This document shows positions 1-8,702 of a stretch of DNA of 64,000 nt, piece after piece. This stretch comes from Lichenicoccus roseus. Its GTDB lineage: Bacteria > Pseudomonadota > Alphaproteobacteria > Acetobacterales > Acetobacteraceae. The stretch spans positions 22,450-86,449 of the forward strand of contig NZ_VCDI01000012.1 in the NCBI RefSeq assembly GCF_005844085.1. The letters run 5' to 3'. The notes under the pieces are model-generated. The model made no database searches. It was not told where the DNA came from and was given only the letters and a program-made list of their open reading frames with translations. Made by a program: the position numbers and the translations under genes. Each line of letters starts with the position of its first letter. The stretch's first letter is position 1.

Positions 1-2
1 CC

Positions 3-704
3 GGCGGCGCCGAGGGCGCGGGGCCCGCCCTGCGCACCGGCGACCTCGCGCGCGGCCGCACCACCGTCTTCCTGCAGATCCCGCTCAGCGTGCTGCAGAC
101 CACCCCGGCCGTCGGCCGCGTGCTGGTCGGTGCCCTGCTCAACGCCGCCTACCAGGCCGACGGACGCGTCCGCGGGCGGATCCTGTTCCTGCTCGATGAG
201 GTGGCGCGGCTCGGCTACATGCAGCTGATCGAGCAGGCCCGCGATGCCGGACGCAAATACGGCATCACCCTGCTGCTGCTCTACCAGTCGCTCGGCCAGC
301 TGGTCGCGCAATGGGGCCGCGAGGGCAAGCAGGCCTGGTATGACAGCACCTCCTGGCGGCTGTTCGCCGCCGTGCAGGATCCGGACACCGCGCGCGAGCT
401 GTCGGCGATGTGCGGCGAGTATGGCGTCGTCGCCACCAGCACCGGCGACAACCAGGGCAGCCAGGCCCGCTCCGGCATCGCATCGAGCAGCTCCGGACGC
501 TCGGAGAACCGCTCCGAGCTCAAGCGCGCGCTGATCAAGCCCGACGAGCTGATCCAGGATACCCGCGGCGACGAGGCCTTCGTGCTGGTGCGCGGCAGCA
601 AGCCGCTGCGCTGCGGCCGCGCCATCTGGTTCCGCCGGACGGACTGGCTGCCCCTCGTCGGCGCCAACCGCTTCCACCGCGATGACCAGGATGCAGCCGA
701 TTGA
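3..704 (+). CDS. traG: Type IV coupling protein (TraG/VirD4 family), C-terminal part
   Basis: The reading frame is open from the first bases of the window, so the N-terminus with Walker A lies upstream. What remains is the C-terminal part of a conjugative coupling ATPase, which recruits the relaxase-DNA complex to the type IV secretion channel at the inner membrane. Visible are the Walker B-like strand [10 protein letters not shown], followed by the region typical of VirD4/TraG proteins with [15 protein letters not shown], a conserved QDP motif, and a tail rich in Ser and Arg. The stop TGA overlaps the start of the next gene, so it is translationally coupled to the CbbX-like ATPase. The family call is confident; the exact name (TraG, TraD or VirD4) is less so. 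Confidence 0.85.
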   Translation, partial: GGAEGAGPALRTGDLARGRTTVFLQIPLSVLQTTPAVGRVLVGALLNAAYQADGRVRGRILFLLDEVARLGYMQLIEQARDAGRKYGITLLLLYQSLGQLVAQWGREGKQAWYDSTSWRLFAAVQDPDTARELSAMCGEYGVVATSTGDNQGSQARSGIASSSSGRSENRSELKRALIKPDELIQDTRGDEAFVLVRGSKPLRCGRAIWFRRTDWLPLVGANRFHRDDQDAAD

Positions 705-1786
705 CGATGCGATGGCCGCTCTGGCGCATCCTGGGCGGGCTGCTGGGCGCCTGGTTCGTCCTGGCGCTGCTCAACCAGTATGCCGGCATCCTGTTCCTGC
801 TCTGCACCGCCGTCGCCGGCTGGCGCCTCTGGCTGACAGCTTCTGGCAGACTGGAGCAGCAGCCGAACGCCAGCCGGCCACCGGCGCCGCGACAGCGTCA
901 GAATCAGACCTCGCCTGATCCGGCTGGCGTTCCAGTCTCGCGCAATTCGCGCGCCCTGGATCGCGCCCTGGCGGAACTGGACGGCATGGTCGGCCTCGCC
1001 TCCGTCAAGACCGAGGTGCGCAAGCTGATCGACGTGCTCGCCGCCGAACGCGAGCGCGCCCGGCTTGGCCACAAGGGCGAGCCGCCAACGCTGCACTGCG
1101 TGTTCCTGGGCAATCCCGGCACCGGCAAGACCACCGTCGCCCGGCTGATGGGCGAGATCCTGCACGGGCTCGGCTATCTCAGGCGCGGCCACCTGGTCGA
1201 AGCCGATCGCTCGGTCCTGGTCGCAGGCTATGTCGGCCACACCGCGATCCTGATGCGCGAGACCGTGCAGGCGGCCCTCGACGGCGTGCTGTTCATCGAC
1301 GAGGCCTACAGCCTGGCACGCACCGGCGGCAGCGGCCCGGACTTTGGCCGCGAGGCGATCGACACCCTGCTCAAGCTGATGGAGGACCATCGCGGCCGGC
1401 TCTGCGTCGTGGTCGCCGGCTACACCGGCGAGATGCGCCGCTTCCTGGACAGCAATCCCGGCCTGCGCTCGCGCTTTACCCGCACCATCGACTTCGCCGA
1501 CTACACCGCCCCCGAACTGGCCTCGATCTATCGCCGGCTGGTCGCTGCTTCCGGGTTCCAGCTGACGCCGGGGGCGGATGATGCGCTGCTGGAGGGCTGC
1601 GACACCCTGCTGCGCGCCCGCGCCGAGACCTTCGGCAACGGGCGCGCCATGCGCACGCTGTGGGAGCGCACCCGCGAGGCGCAGGCCGGCCGGGTGATGC
1701 GGCTGCCGGACCGCACCGCCGAGGATCTGGTGACGATCACGGCAGCCGACATCGATGCCGCCGCTGCCATGGCGACGACGGCATGA
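701..1786 (+). CDS. Membrane-anchored CbbX/SpoVK-like AAA+ ATPase
   Basis: This 361-residue protein has one or two hydrophobic segments at about residues 8-45, a Pro/Gln-rich linker, and then an AAA+ domain of the CbbX/SpoVK type. Walker A is GNPGTGKTT, Walker B is [10 protein letters not shown], and an arginine-finger-like segment [11 protein letters not shown] follows. These ATPases remodel partner proteins; here one is tethered to the membrane beside a coupling protein, so a role in assembling or powering the transfer machinery is inferred. The start is TTG at 701, overlapping the traG stop; an ATG two codons later (707) is equally plausible. Its stop overlaps the next start as ATGA, indicating one operon with genes 3-2915. 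Confidence 0.8.
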   Translation: MTMRWPLWRILGGLLGAWFVLALLNQYAGILFLLCTAVAGWRLWLTASGRLEQQPNASRPPAPRQRQNQTSPDPAGVPVSRNSRALDRALAELDGMVGLASVKTEVRKLIDVLAAERERARLGHKGEPPTLHCVFLGNPGTGKTTVARLMGEILHGLGYLRRGHLVEADRSVLVAGYVGHTAILMRETVQAALDGVLFIDEAYSLARTGGSGPDFGREAIDTLLKLMEDHRGRLCVVVAGYTGEMRRFLDSNPGLRSRFTRTIDFADYTAPELASIYRRLVAASGFQLTPGADDALLEGCDTLLRARAETFGNGRAMRTLWERTREAQAGRVMRLPDRTAEDLVTITAADIDAAAAMATTA

Positions 1787-2136
1787 TCCGGCTCGCCGAG
1801 GCGCAAGCCCTGCTCACTCGTCTGGCGCAGGCTGCACCGCTGGCCTGGCGGCAGGACAGGCTGTTCCGCAGCGCCGTCATCGGCATGGGCGTCACCCTGG
1901 CGGTTTTCCTGCTGCGGCCCGGCGCCTCGCATCAGGATCGGACGCTGCCACCTCTGGACGTTTCTCCAGCAACACCGGCCCTGTTGGGTCCGGCCGGAGG
2001 AAGCGCTGCGCTTCCGGCGCAGGGCCCCAGCGATCCGGTGCCGAAGATCGCGCCCGGCCATCCGCTGGGGGACGTCACCGTTGCGCCGACGCTGGACAAC
2101 GACCGCTTTGGCACCGTCACGCCGGGACACCGATGA
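1783..2136 (+). CDS. Small single-pass membrane protein of the transfer operon
   Basis: A 117-residue protein with one clear transmembrane segment (about residues 29-45, around [14 protein letters not shown]). It is followed by a Pro/Ala-rich, probably periplasmic tail. The ATG overlaps the stop of the AAA ATPase gene (ATGA), and its own stop overlaps the next start in the same way. I do not recognise the family. Position and topology suggest an envelope accessory of the conjugation apparatus; that is inference from context only. Confidence 0.6.
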   Translation: MIRLAEAQALLTRLAQAAPLAWRQDRLFRSAVIGMGVTLAVFLLRPGASHQDRTLPPLDVSPATPALLGPAGGSAALPAQGPSDPVPKIAPGHPLGDVTVAPTLDNDRFGTVTPGHR

Positions 2137-2915
2137 CACGCTGCGTCCTCTTCCTGTCAGCCGCCCTGCTTGCTTTGCCCCTGGCTTCCAGGGCGCAGAC
2201 GATAGCGGCTACCCCGACCCCGGCCAGCCAAAGCCAGCTCGACCGGATCGAGAGCAAGCTCGACGCGATCCTGCGACGGCTTGATCAACTCCAGCGACCG
2301 CCCCCTGGGGGAGTCCAGAGCCACCCTGTGTCGTCTGGCGCCTCGAGCGCCTCACCTGTTTCTGGCGAGCCGCCTGCACCGCCCCCGGCCGCCTACAAGC
2401 CCGGCGCCCTGGTCGTCGCCCGTCCCGCGCCGAAAGATGCGAACAGCCTGGCCGAGGTGCCGGCCGATGACGTCGGCGGCTTCGTCTATGCCGGCGGCCC
2501 GATCGCTCTTACCGACATCCGCACCCGCGGCGTGCGCTACGCGGGTCCGGTTGGCGCGGAGATCCAGGGCTGGCTTCGTGCCAGGGAAGCCGGGCGCTAC
2601 CAGATCGGCACCGACCTCGAGGTCCATTTCAAGACCGGGTTCTACTTCGCGCCGAGCTGCTTCCTGCAGGCCCGGCTGGAAGGCCGCAGCCTCGACCAGC
2701 GCTCCACCCTCATCAGCCATCCTGCTGGCAACGACGCCAACGCCACCCTCGTCCTGGGCGCCGAGCTGCAGCCCGGCCTCTACCGCCTGCGCGTCTGGAT
2801 CGCCTGCACCGCCCCGCAAGGTGTGGCCATCACTTCCGAGCTGCTCCTCAAAGCACCGTCCGAGTTGAACCTGCGGCCTGTCACCGGCAACGACCTGCTG
2901 CATCGTGAGGAGTAG
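2133..2915 (+). CDS. Exported protein with coiled coil and beta-rich domain, transfer operon
   Basis: A 260-residue protein with a signal peptide (residues 1-21, ending SRAQT). A short coiled coil follows at about 30-52 (DRIESKLDAILRRLDQLQ), then a Pro-rich linker and a C-terminal domain of about 150 residues. The strand pattern of that domain (GWLRAREAGRYQIGTDLEVH ... GLYRLRVWIAC) resembles PA14-like beta sandwiches. It is the last gene of the overlapping operon that begins upstream with the coupling protein. It is likely periplasmic or surface exposed; binding of a surface ligand is a guess. The start overlaps the preceding stop as ATGA. Confidence 0.6.
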   Translation: MTRCVLFLSAALLALPLASRAQTIAATPTPASQSQLDRIESKLDAILRRLDQLQRPPPGGVQSHPVSSGASSASPVSGEPPAPPPAAYKPGALVVARPAPKDANSLAEVPADDVGGFVYAGGPIALTDIRTRGVRYAGPVGAEIQGWLRAREAGRYQIGTDLEVHFKTGFYFAPSCFLQARLEGRSLDQRSTLISHPAGNDANATLVLGAELQPGLYRLRVWIACTAPQGVAITSELLLKAPSELNLRPVTGNDLLHREE

Positions 2916-3073
2916 GTGTCAGCGCAACAGGCTACGGCTGGGAGGCGTGCAGTCTCTGCGTCTCCTGCTGGATGAGCTGCAGCTCGGGCTGGACATCCAG
3001 GACGTGCTGCGGCCTGAACTGATTGCAGATCTGGCGGCTCCCGATGGCTCGAAAGCCGTAAGCGTCAAGCAGC

Positions 3074-4000
3074 CTACGCGACGGCCTCACCCGTTTCTGT
3101 TTGATGCCGGAGTGTGATCCGCCCGTGGATGTAGTCCGCCGCAGCCTGCGCCTTGGCGGCGGCCGTGAAGATTGCCCGGCTATCGCCGCGCAGCACCTTC
3201 AGCCAGCTCTGCACGTAGGCCGCATGATCCGGCCGCGGCGTGACGGCCAGACCGAGGTCGGCACACAGGAAGGCCGCACCAAGCTCGGCCACCAGCTCCT
3301 CCGCGGCATAGCTCTCGTCACCAAACCGGCTGCCAAGATCCCGCGCACACCGGCTCGCATGCGCCGTCCAGTGCGTCACCTCATGCGCCAGCACCGCGTA
3401 GTACGACAGCGCGTCCGCGAATGCCGCGAACGGCGGCATCTGGATGCAGTCCTGCACCGGGCGGTAGAACGCCCGGTTGCCGCCATGCCGGACAACCACA
3501 CCAACCCCGTCGAAGAACAGCTCGGCCCGCTCGATCCGCTGCGTTTCGGGCAGCAGCACCGGCGCTCCCGGCTCGAAGCCGTCAACCTGGTCCGCGTTGA
3601 ACACGCTGTAGCCTCGCGCGACGAACCGGCGGCTGCCGGTAGCATCCTCCTGCTTCTCGGAGCCGGCCTCTGCTCCGGAACGGTCCATCGCCTTCCAGAA
3701 CACCACGGGACTGGCCTGCTCGCCCTTGCGCACCTGGGCGCCGCGCTCCTGCCACTGCCGATATGTCCCCCACACCGCACTGCCATACGATCTGGCCTGC
3801 CCCGACGCCCACAGCACCACGGTGTTGACGCCTCGGTAGGTTCGTCCTGTCGCCAGGCTGACCGGTAGCCGCGGTGCCAGCCCATCGGCACCACTGTGCC
3901 ACGGCATCCGCCACGCGCCGGCCCCGGCCTCGATTGATGCCACGATGCTGTCCGTGACCCGCTTGTAGATGTCGGCCCGCTCGGTGATCGTCTGGTCCAT
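3074..4000 (-). CDS. ardC: ArdC-type antirestriction protein (ssDNA-binding domain plus zincin metallopeptidase)
   Basis: A 308-residue protein beginning MDQTITERADIYKRV at 4000, preceded by AGGGGAAG. The N-terminal part (about 5-130, with GRTYRGVNTVVLW and KGEQASPVVFWK) is the DUF1738/ArdC ssDNA-binding domain. The C-terminal half is an MPTase-like zincin with the metal motif HEVTHW (H-E-x-x-H) and a downstream Glu-rich segment SYAAEELVAELGAAF. ArdC proteins travel with conjugative plasmids and protect incoming DNA from restriction. A longer frame reaching 4270 exists, but its extra N-terminus is low-complexity and has no family match. It lies convergent to the transfer operon. Confidence 0.85.
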   Translation of the reverse strand: MDQTITERADIYKRVTDSIVASIEAGAGAWRMPWHSGADGLAPRLPVSLATGRTYRGVNTVVLWASGQARSYGSAVWGTYRQWQERGAQVRKGEQASPVVFWKAMDRSGAEAGSEKQEDATGSRRFVARGYSVFNADQVDGFEPGAPVLLPETQRIERAELFFDGVGVVVRHGGNRAFYRPVQDCIQMPPFAAFADALSYYAVLAHEVTHWTAHASRCARDLGSRFGDESYAAEELVAELGAAFLCADLGLAVTPRPDHAAYVQSWLKVLRGDSRAIFTAAAKAQAAADYIHGRITLRHQTETGEAVA

Positions 4001-4545
4001 CTGTCTTCCCCTGGCTGCGAAGCAGCGCCTTCTGGCGCGCTGCTTCCCGGGGCCGCGCGAGCGGTGGAGATGGACGGGGACAAGCGGCTTCGCAGGGGCC
4101 CGGCTGCACGCAGCCAGAGCGCAGCGCCGGCGCAGGAAGCTGGGTGGAAGCCGCTTGGGGGGAGAGAAGAGGCAACGCCTCTCGGCCCCCGCACCGCCGC
4201 GTCCGCGGCGGTATGTGGAGGAAGTGCGATACAATGCAGGGTGCTTGATGAAAGCTTTCTGCCTCTGCACGCTGACCCACAGTGTCGAGAAGCAATAAAC
4301 TTAAACCTGGGTCTGCTTGTCAGAGGATCCGCGATGCCGCTCACCGGAAGTCCTTATCGCTCGACTGCCTGCTCCCAGGCTTCCGGCAGGGCTGCACTAC
4401 CCCGCCGAGGCGGCACTATTCCTGTGACTGTTCGCCTGGATCCGCCACGCTGCGACCGGCTGAAGCGGCTTGTCGCAGGGTCACTGTTTTCTACGTCTCG
4501 GAGAGAGGCGGCACGTAATAATCCAGTTTATCGCTCGTGCGAGGG
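4001..4545. other. Intergenic region without convincing genes
   Basis: About 545 bases between ardC and the GIY-YIG gene. Several short frames exist on both strands, but none has a family signature or a good ribosome site. I see no strong terminator or repeat. Confidence 0.4.
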
Positions 4546-5025
4546 CTATTTGTCCTCTTCGTCCTCTTCATCTTCCTCGAGCCGACATTGGTAATACTGC
4601 TTAGCCATGCTCCACTTACCGCGCTGTAGGTTTAAGCGCGGTTCAGAAATTGCAGTAGAAATCGCTTCTAAAATATTTAGCACTTGGGCCACATCAGCTT
4701 TAAGGCTGCTTGTATCAGCCGACAGAACACCTTGCTTCGTTACCCACTGCGTTCCAAACCATGAAAATCTATTCCAACGCTCTGATAAATGATCGCGATT
4801 GTGAGTTCTGAGTCGCTTGAAAAGCCGGTCGTCACCGCTCCCAGTCTGGCCAACATATACCAGCTCGTAGTTCGCATATAGGGCGTATATTCCTCGCTGG
4901 TCCCGGAAATCTATCTTCCTTGCCGCTCTGCCTTTGCTTGCCGCCCCCAAGAGCGTTCCGGCAACGCGTGGTTTTCCCCAAAACACTCTGTCGTTGTGCC
5001 AATGAAGCCCGTAAGATTTAATCAA
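4546..5025 (-). CDS. GIY-YIG-like nuclease domain protein
   Basis: About 159 residues. The segment GIYALYANYELVYVGQTG followed by RLFKRLRTHNRDHL carries the GIY...YVG strands and the downstream Arg-containing helix of the GIY-YIG nuclease fold. The C-terminus ends in an acidic run of Glu and Asp. Start choice: AAGGAGG lies just upstream of TTG 5025 with about 8 nt spacing, better than the in-frame GTG at 5034, which overlaps the Shine-Dalgarno. It is the last gene of the operon that starts near 7935. A DNA-cleaving role is known for the fold; its target here is unknown. Base composition is lower in GC than the neighbouring backbone, suggesting transfer. Confidence 0.7.
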   Translation of the reverse strand: MIKSYGLHWHNDRVFWGKPRVAGTLLGAASKGRAARKIDFRDQRGIYALYANYELVYVGQTGSGDDRLFKRLRTHNRDHLSERWNRFSWFGTQWVTKQGVLSADTSSLKADVAQVLNILEAISTAISEPRLNLQRGKWSMAKQYYQCRLEEDEEDEEDK

Positions 5026-5052
5026 CCCCAGCACCTCCTTGGCTATCCAGCA

Positions 5053-6009
5053 TTACTCATTATCATACTCGTCTCTGTAATAATTCTCGACGATTTTGTC
5101 CACGTCCACGTGCTCTTCCGGAACAATCCCAAAAAACTCTATTGGGTCTTCCTCTTCCTCGACCGTATACACAGCTCCTAATCCGGCCTCTTTCATCTCC
5201 TGAAACCCATTAAGAGAAAGTCTGCAATAAGGGCATTGGAACGAATTGGGAAGAACTCTCACTTCCCGTGTAATCGTTACTTCATCGGGATCAATTCGCG
5301 CGGGGCTGCGGCCTATAGCCTCGCCTGCCATTGCCGCGGTCATATCACAAGACGGACACTGCCATTTGCGACGAAGCTTGCTCGACTTCACATACAGATC
5401 GAGCTTAGCTGCGAACGCTTCGGCTTTTTCCGTTTTCCAATCGTCTGGGGCATTCAGGTAGAATTTCTTTGCCTTAGCTACTTTTTCTTGAACCTCCCGC
5501 TTAAGATTATCTCGACGGTCCTTAAGAATGTTTTCAACAAACTTAGCGTGATCTGCTGTCAAAAAATCCTTGAAATTCCGGCTGACGTGCCGAAGCAGCA
5601 CCTCAACTACTTCATAAGTCGCAGGCAGCCAGCTTGAGTTATCAATATTTTCAAAGGCTGCCGCTCCGGAATGTAGCTCTGAATTCCGGCGATCTGCCAT
5701 GATAAGGCAGTGAGCGGACATCTTGTCGGTGAAGTCTTTTATGAACACCGAGCAGCGTGCAAAGACGGCCTTGGCCTGAATTGACTTTGGAACACCTTTC
5801 GGAATGATGCCGAAGGCATAGTGGGTATTATCTGGCTCACGAGGATCGGCCAACAAGGCCGGGTGAACATGGGCAAGTGCCGCCCGCGCCAAAATCTCCA
5901 ATGACAGGCTCATCCAAAAGCCCATCAATGCAGAATTCATTGGCTCATCGTGAGCCCTTCGGGCGTAGAGCTTTGCCTTGTTGTATAGCGCTTCGAAAGC
6001 CCAATCCAT
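5053..6009 (-). CDS. Uncharacterised protein with C-terminal zinc-ribbon cysteines
   Basis: A 318-residue protein starting ATG at 6009, overlapping the stop of the dioxygenase gene (TGATG). The N-terminal part is helical (FWMSLSLEILARAAL, then RRNSELHSG). The C-terminal third has two CxxC pairs, CPSCDM and CPYCRL, consistent with a zinc ribbon, followed by a strongly acidic tail. No enzymatic motif is recognised. RNSELHSG is reminiscent of helical proteins in some immune loci, but that is weak. It sits between a TauD-like enzyme and a GIY-YIG protein in an overlapping operon, so a shared function is inferred. Confidence 0.65.
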   Translation of the reverse strand: MDWAFEALYNKAKLYARRAHDEPMNSALMGFWMSLSLEILARAALAHVHPALLADPREPDNTHYAFGIIPKGVPKSIQAKAVFARCSVFIKDFTDKMSAHCLIMADRRNSELHSGAAAFENIDNSSWLPATYEVVEVLLRHVSRNFKDFLTADHAKFVENILKDRRDNLKREVQEKVAKAKKFYLNAPDDWKTEKAEAFAAKLDLYVKSSKLRRKWQCPSCDMTAAMAGEAIGRSPARIDPDEVTITREVRVLPNSFQCPYCRLSLNGFQEMKEAGLGAVYTVEEEEDPIEFFGIVPEEHVDVDKIVENYYRDEYDNE

Positions 6010-6692
6010 CAAATAACTCCTACGGCCCAGCGACGAAGCACGCGTGATGGCGATGCAACTGCGCCTTCCCCCCGTGCGTGCAGGCAAGTCCAATTATTGA
6101 TGATAAGCAGAGCGCCTTCTTTCCAAATACACTCTACTCGATTTGTATACTCGTCCAACATAATCTCTACGTCGTGCAGTTCCCAATAGGAACTCGGCAG
6201 TAGGCGCATACTAAGTGGATCAAACCGAATGCGTAGACCGTCCTCGCCATCTTCAGCGACATAGCAATACATTGGCGAATGCCCGGCTGCTGTGCTGACC
6301 CACCTCGAATTAAAGAGTATTGGTGGCCTTTTCCTCGACAATCTTCTGATCTGTATAGGCCATAGAATGGTCGGACAGAAGCCCTCTCCCACCTTTAGGC
6401 ATTGCAAGGCAATATATCTCGGAGGCCTTGGTAGAAAGGCGGCATCAGTATGCCGTGGCTGTGCATCGAGCCCCGTCTGGGCTGACATCGATAAAGTTGG
6501 AGCGTTTTTCCTTGTGTAAGGCACAAGATCATGATGATCCGTGCCGGACTGCGTCGGGAGCAACGGCCCTAGACATGCCAATATGTCCCTGGCAAATACA
6601 GCTTCATCTGGTTCAAGCCAGCACCAACCGCTCGACGCCAAATCCCGCTCAATTCGCCCTTCGTCCGCTACGGTGTTCCGACGGTAACTCAC
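6009..6692 (-). CDS. TauD/TfdA-like 2-oxoglutarate Fe(II) dioxygenase
   Basis: A 227-residue protein. The iron-binding signature H-x-D is seen in QPRHTDAAF (H81, D83). A distal His follows in NNWTCLHARGEG (about residue 207), with Arg residues after it (RVLRRWAV) that would hold 2-oxoglutarate. This is the jelly-roll arrangement of the TauD family, slightly shorter than the usual 270-300 residues. The GTG start at 6692 overlaps the stop of the recombinase gene, and its own stop overlaps the next ATG. The substrate cannot be read from sequence. An oxidative modification of a nucleic acid or small molecule is possible given the nuclease neighbours. Confidence 0.7.
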   Translation of the reverse strand: MSYRRNTVADEGRIERDLASSGWCWLEPDEAVFARDILACLGPLLPTQSGTDHHDLVPYTRKNAPTLSMSAQTGLDAQPRHTDAAFLPRPPRYIALQCLKVGEGFCPTILWPIQIRRLSRKRPPILFNSRWVSTAAGHSPMYCYVAEDGEDGLRIRFDPLSMRLLPSSYWELHDVEIMLDEYTNRVECIWKEGALLIINNWTCLHARGEGAVASPSRVLRRWAVGVI

Positions 6693-7675
6693 AACGCTAT
6701 CCGCTCAACTTCATCGAGAGAAATGTCCTCGCCCCGTCGGTCATAGAGCGTGGTTGTACGGGCCGAGCTATGCGCAGCCATCTTCTGCGCGTGTTCGAGC
6801 AGGCCGCCATTTTCGAGGTAAGCCGTGATGCCCCTCGCCCGCCAGGAATGGCAGCCGAGGCGAGTTTCCACGCCCACCGCAACGGCGCGGCGCTGGATCA
6901 TCCGGTAGGCGTCGGCCTGGGCCAGCGGCTTGTCAGTCAGCCGGCCGGTGCGACCCTCGCCGGTGCGGAACAGGAAGCCCTTACGATCTTCCGCAATGCC
7001 GGCCGCCTTTTGGTAGGTATCGAGCCATTCCTCCAGAGTGTGATGCACCGGCATCGTGTGCTCCTTGCCGCCTTTTTCGTGCAGCCGCACCCATCCGCGT
7101 TTTCCGACTTGGTAATAATCGCCGCCCCGCATGGTGGTGACGGCTCCGATGCGGGCGAAGGTGTAGAGCAGCATCCCGATTAGGGCGCGATCCCGCAGGC
7201 CGATAAGGCTGCCCGTCTCGATGGCGGCGATCAATGCCTTGGCTTCCTCGCGGCTCGGCATGTGCGTCTTGCCAGTCGCCATGCTGTGCTTCGGCCCGCG
7301 CACGGCGGCCGCAGGATTGTGCGGCACCACTTGGCCGACTACCAACCAATCGAACAGCATTCGCACGGCTGCGAGCTGCTGCTTGACGGTTGGGGCGGAG
7401 CGCCCTTCCCGGCTTAGTGTCTCGACCCAGGCCGCGACATGCACCGGCTGAATCCCAGGAAGTGCTAGGCCGAGTCCTTCGCACCAAGCGAAAAAGGACG
7501 ACGCGGCGCGAGCATAGGCAGCGCGGGTGTTTGAATTGCGGATGTGGGCGGCAAAAAAGTTGAGATAGTGCCAGGCAGCTTGTTCGCCATGTGCGGCGAT
7601 GATCATCGGCACGACTGCCCCTTTCGGAAGGAAGCTCGCAGCATCAGCACGACTGGGAAGGATCAGCTCGGTCAT
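6689..7675 (-). CDS. Tyrosine recombinase (XerC/D-like), copy 1 of a local family
   Basis: A 328-residue integrase starting MTELILPSR at 7675. It has the N-terminal SAM-like core-binding domain (NFFAAHIRNSNTRAAYARAA) and the catalytic domain: the first Arg in TFARIGAV, H-x-x-R in CHSWRARGIT, a second His in AAHSSARTTTLYDRR, and the nucleophile Tyr in LYDRR. The ATG overlaps the stop of the upstream GIY-YIG gene (ATGA), and the stop overlaps the dioxygenase start. The protein is clearly homologous to the recombinase at 31137-32096 and to the remnant at 18841-19120. Family recombinases join DNA through a covalent 3'-phosphotyrosine. Confidence 0.9.
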   Translation of the reverse strand: MTELILPSRADAASFLPKGAVVPMIIAAHGEQAAWHYLNFFAAHIRNSNTRAAYARAASSFFAWCEGLGLALPGIQPVHVAAWVETLSREGRSAPTVKQQLAAVRMLFDWLVVGQVVPHNPAAAVRGPKHSMATGKTHMPSREEAKALIAAIETGSLIGLRDRALIGMLLYTFARIGAVTTMRGGDYYQVGKRGWVRLHEKGGKEHTMPVHHTLEEWLDTYQKAAGIAEDRKGFLFRTGEGRTGRLTDKPLAQADAYRMIQRRAVAVGVETRLGCHSWRARGITAYLENGGLLEHAQKMAAHSSARTTTLYDRRGEDISLDEVERIAL

Positions 7676-7935
7676 GCGAGCCCGACCCGGTTCCATTCAG
7701 GGCGGACGGCCCGGATCAGCCCGGCTTCCAGCCCATCCACCAGATCGACCGGCAGGCCGTTCCACTCACTTGCGCCGGGCGTGGCAAGCAGGACAGAAGC
7801 TGTCATGCCGTCCGCCAAGGCCGCCTGAATCAGCTGCTTCACGCGGTATCGGTTCTTGTCGCCGCGCCGGTAATTTTCGAAGCGGCGGCGAAGGTCGCCC
7901 GTCTTTCCAACGTAGACGATCCTGCCGTTCAGCAA
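7672..7935 (-). CDS. GIY-YIG nuclease domain protein, N-terminus uncertain
   Basis: The segment NGRIVYVGKTGDLRRRFENY shows the YVG strand and the catalytic-Arg helix of a GIY-YIG domain. The expected first strand (GIYAFLL) lies just upstream in the same frame, but no ATG, GTG or TTG precedes it before an in-frame stop at about 8030. The only in-frame start is TTG 7935, which would delete the GIY strand. An ATG-initiated 25-codon frame (8032 down to 7955, starting MKFFISSLIA) abuts it in another frame, so a frameshift in the N-terminal part is likely. The stop overlaps the recombinase start. Confidence 0.6.
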   Translation of the reverse strand: MLNGRIVYVGKTGDLRRRFENYRRGDKNRYRVKQLIQAALADGMTASVLLATPGASEWNGLPVDLVDGLEAGLIRAVRPEWNRVGLA

Positions 7936-8085
7936 GAAGGCGTAGATGCCAGCCTCACGCGGCGACGGCGCTCCGCGCCGCTTTCCGGATCTCTGCCATG
8001 TTCGCGATGAGAGAGCTGATGAAAAACTTCATTTGTCGTAGCGCTTCCTATCGGCGCCGGCCTCCGGGCGCATCTAGGCTTTCTT

Positions 8086-8118
8086 CTTACAGCGTCATAC
8101 GATAGAATACAATGTAAG
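8086..8118. promoter_or_regulatory. Inverted repeat upstream of a ParDE-like pair
   Basis: CTTACA at 8086-8091 and TGTAAG at 8113-8118 form a perfect 6-bp inverted repeat over the probable promoter of the antitoxin-toxin pair. RHH antitoxins usually autorepress through such sites. The palindrome is short, so the call is tentative. Confidence 0.35.
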
Positions 8119-8133
8119 ACAGGAGCAATGATA

Positions 8134-8379
8134 ATGCACACCGGCGCGCCCAGAGGGGCGATCACTGTTCGGCTTGAAGCCGCCAAGCGCGCCGAGCTGG
8201 ACGAGCTGGCACGGGCCACCTCCCGCGATCGCTCTTTCTTGGTGAACGAGGCCATCGACGCCTATCTCGCCGTCCATCGCTGGCAGATTGCCCGTATTGA
8301 GGAAGGGCTACGCCAGGCTGAGGCTGGCGAGTTCGCCAGCGAGGATGAGGTCAACGCCGCCTTCGCGCGCTGGCAGTGA
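8134..8379 (+). CDS. Ribbon-helix-helix antitoxin (ParD/CopG-like)
   Basis: An 81-residue protein with the RHH signature ITVRLEAAKRAELDELARAT ending near residue 30. It then has a long helix and an acidic C-terminal segment that would wrap the toxin. The start is taken as ATG 8134, because AGGAG at 8121-8125 is spaced 8 nt from it. The ATG at 8128 is too close. The stop overlaps the GTG start of the ParE-like toxin. Autoregulation through the inverted repeat at 8086-8118 is inferred. Confidence 0.8.
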   Translation: MHTGAPRGAITVRLEAAKRAELDELARATSRDRSFLVNEAIDAYLAVHRWQIARIEEGLRQAEAGEFASEDEVNAAFARWQ

Positions 8380-8666
8380 TCGTCCGCTACACGAGGCAAG
8401 CGCTGGCCGACCTGGACGACGCCCGCGAGTTTATTGCGCAGGAGCGTCCGGCATCTGCCATGGCGATGGGTCAACGCATCCAGCACGCCATCTCTGGCCT
8501 TAGTCAATTTCCAGACCGTGGAAGGCCGGGACGGGTTGCAGGCACACGCGAGCTGGTGATTACCCGAAGCCCCTTTATCGTCGCCTACCGCGCGGGTGGA
8601 GGTCATGTGGACGTGCTGGCGATCCTGCATGCCGCTCGACAATGGCCGTCTGCTTTCAGCGGCTAA
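8376..8666 (+). CDS. RelE/ParE-family toxin
   Basis: A 96-residue protein with the ParE pattern: IVRYTRQALADLDDAREFIA, then LSQFPDRGRPGRVAGTRELVI and FIVAYRAGGGHVDVLAILHAARQWP. The C-terminal LAILHAARQWP is characteristic. ParE toxins poison gyrase, RelE-type toxins cleave ribosomal mRNA; sequence alone favours the ParE branch. The GTG start overlaps the antitoxin stop (GTGA). Confidence 0.85.
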   Translation: MIVRYTRQALADLDDAREFIAQERPASAMAMGQRIQHAISGLSQFPDRGRPGRVAGTRELVITRSPFIVAYRAGGGHVDVLAILHAARQWPSAFSG

Positions 8667-8702
8667 TCCGGGATGTCATTTGGGTTGGTTTGATACGTGA
8701 CG

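Noticed and set aside
281..1390. 369-codon minus-strand frame over traG and the AAA ATPase
   Set aside because: Opposes two well-supported overlapping genes; no signature or ribosome site.
4549..4580. Triplet-like TCC/TCT run considered as a microsatellite
   Set aside because: It encodes the acidic Glu/Asp tail of the GIY-YIG-like protein in frame, a normal low-complexity terminus.
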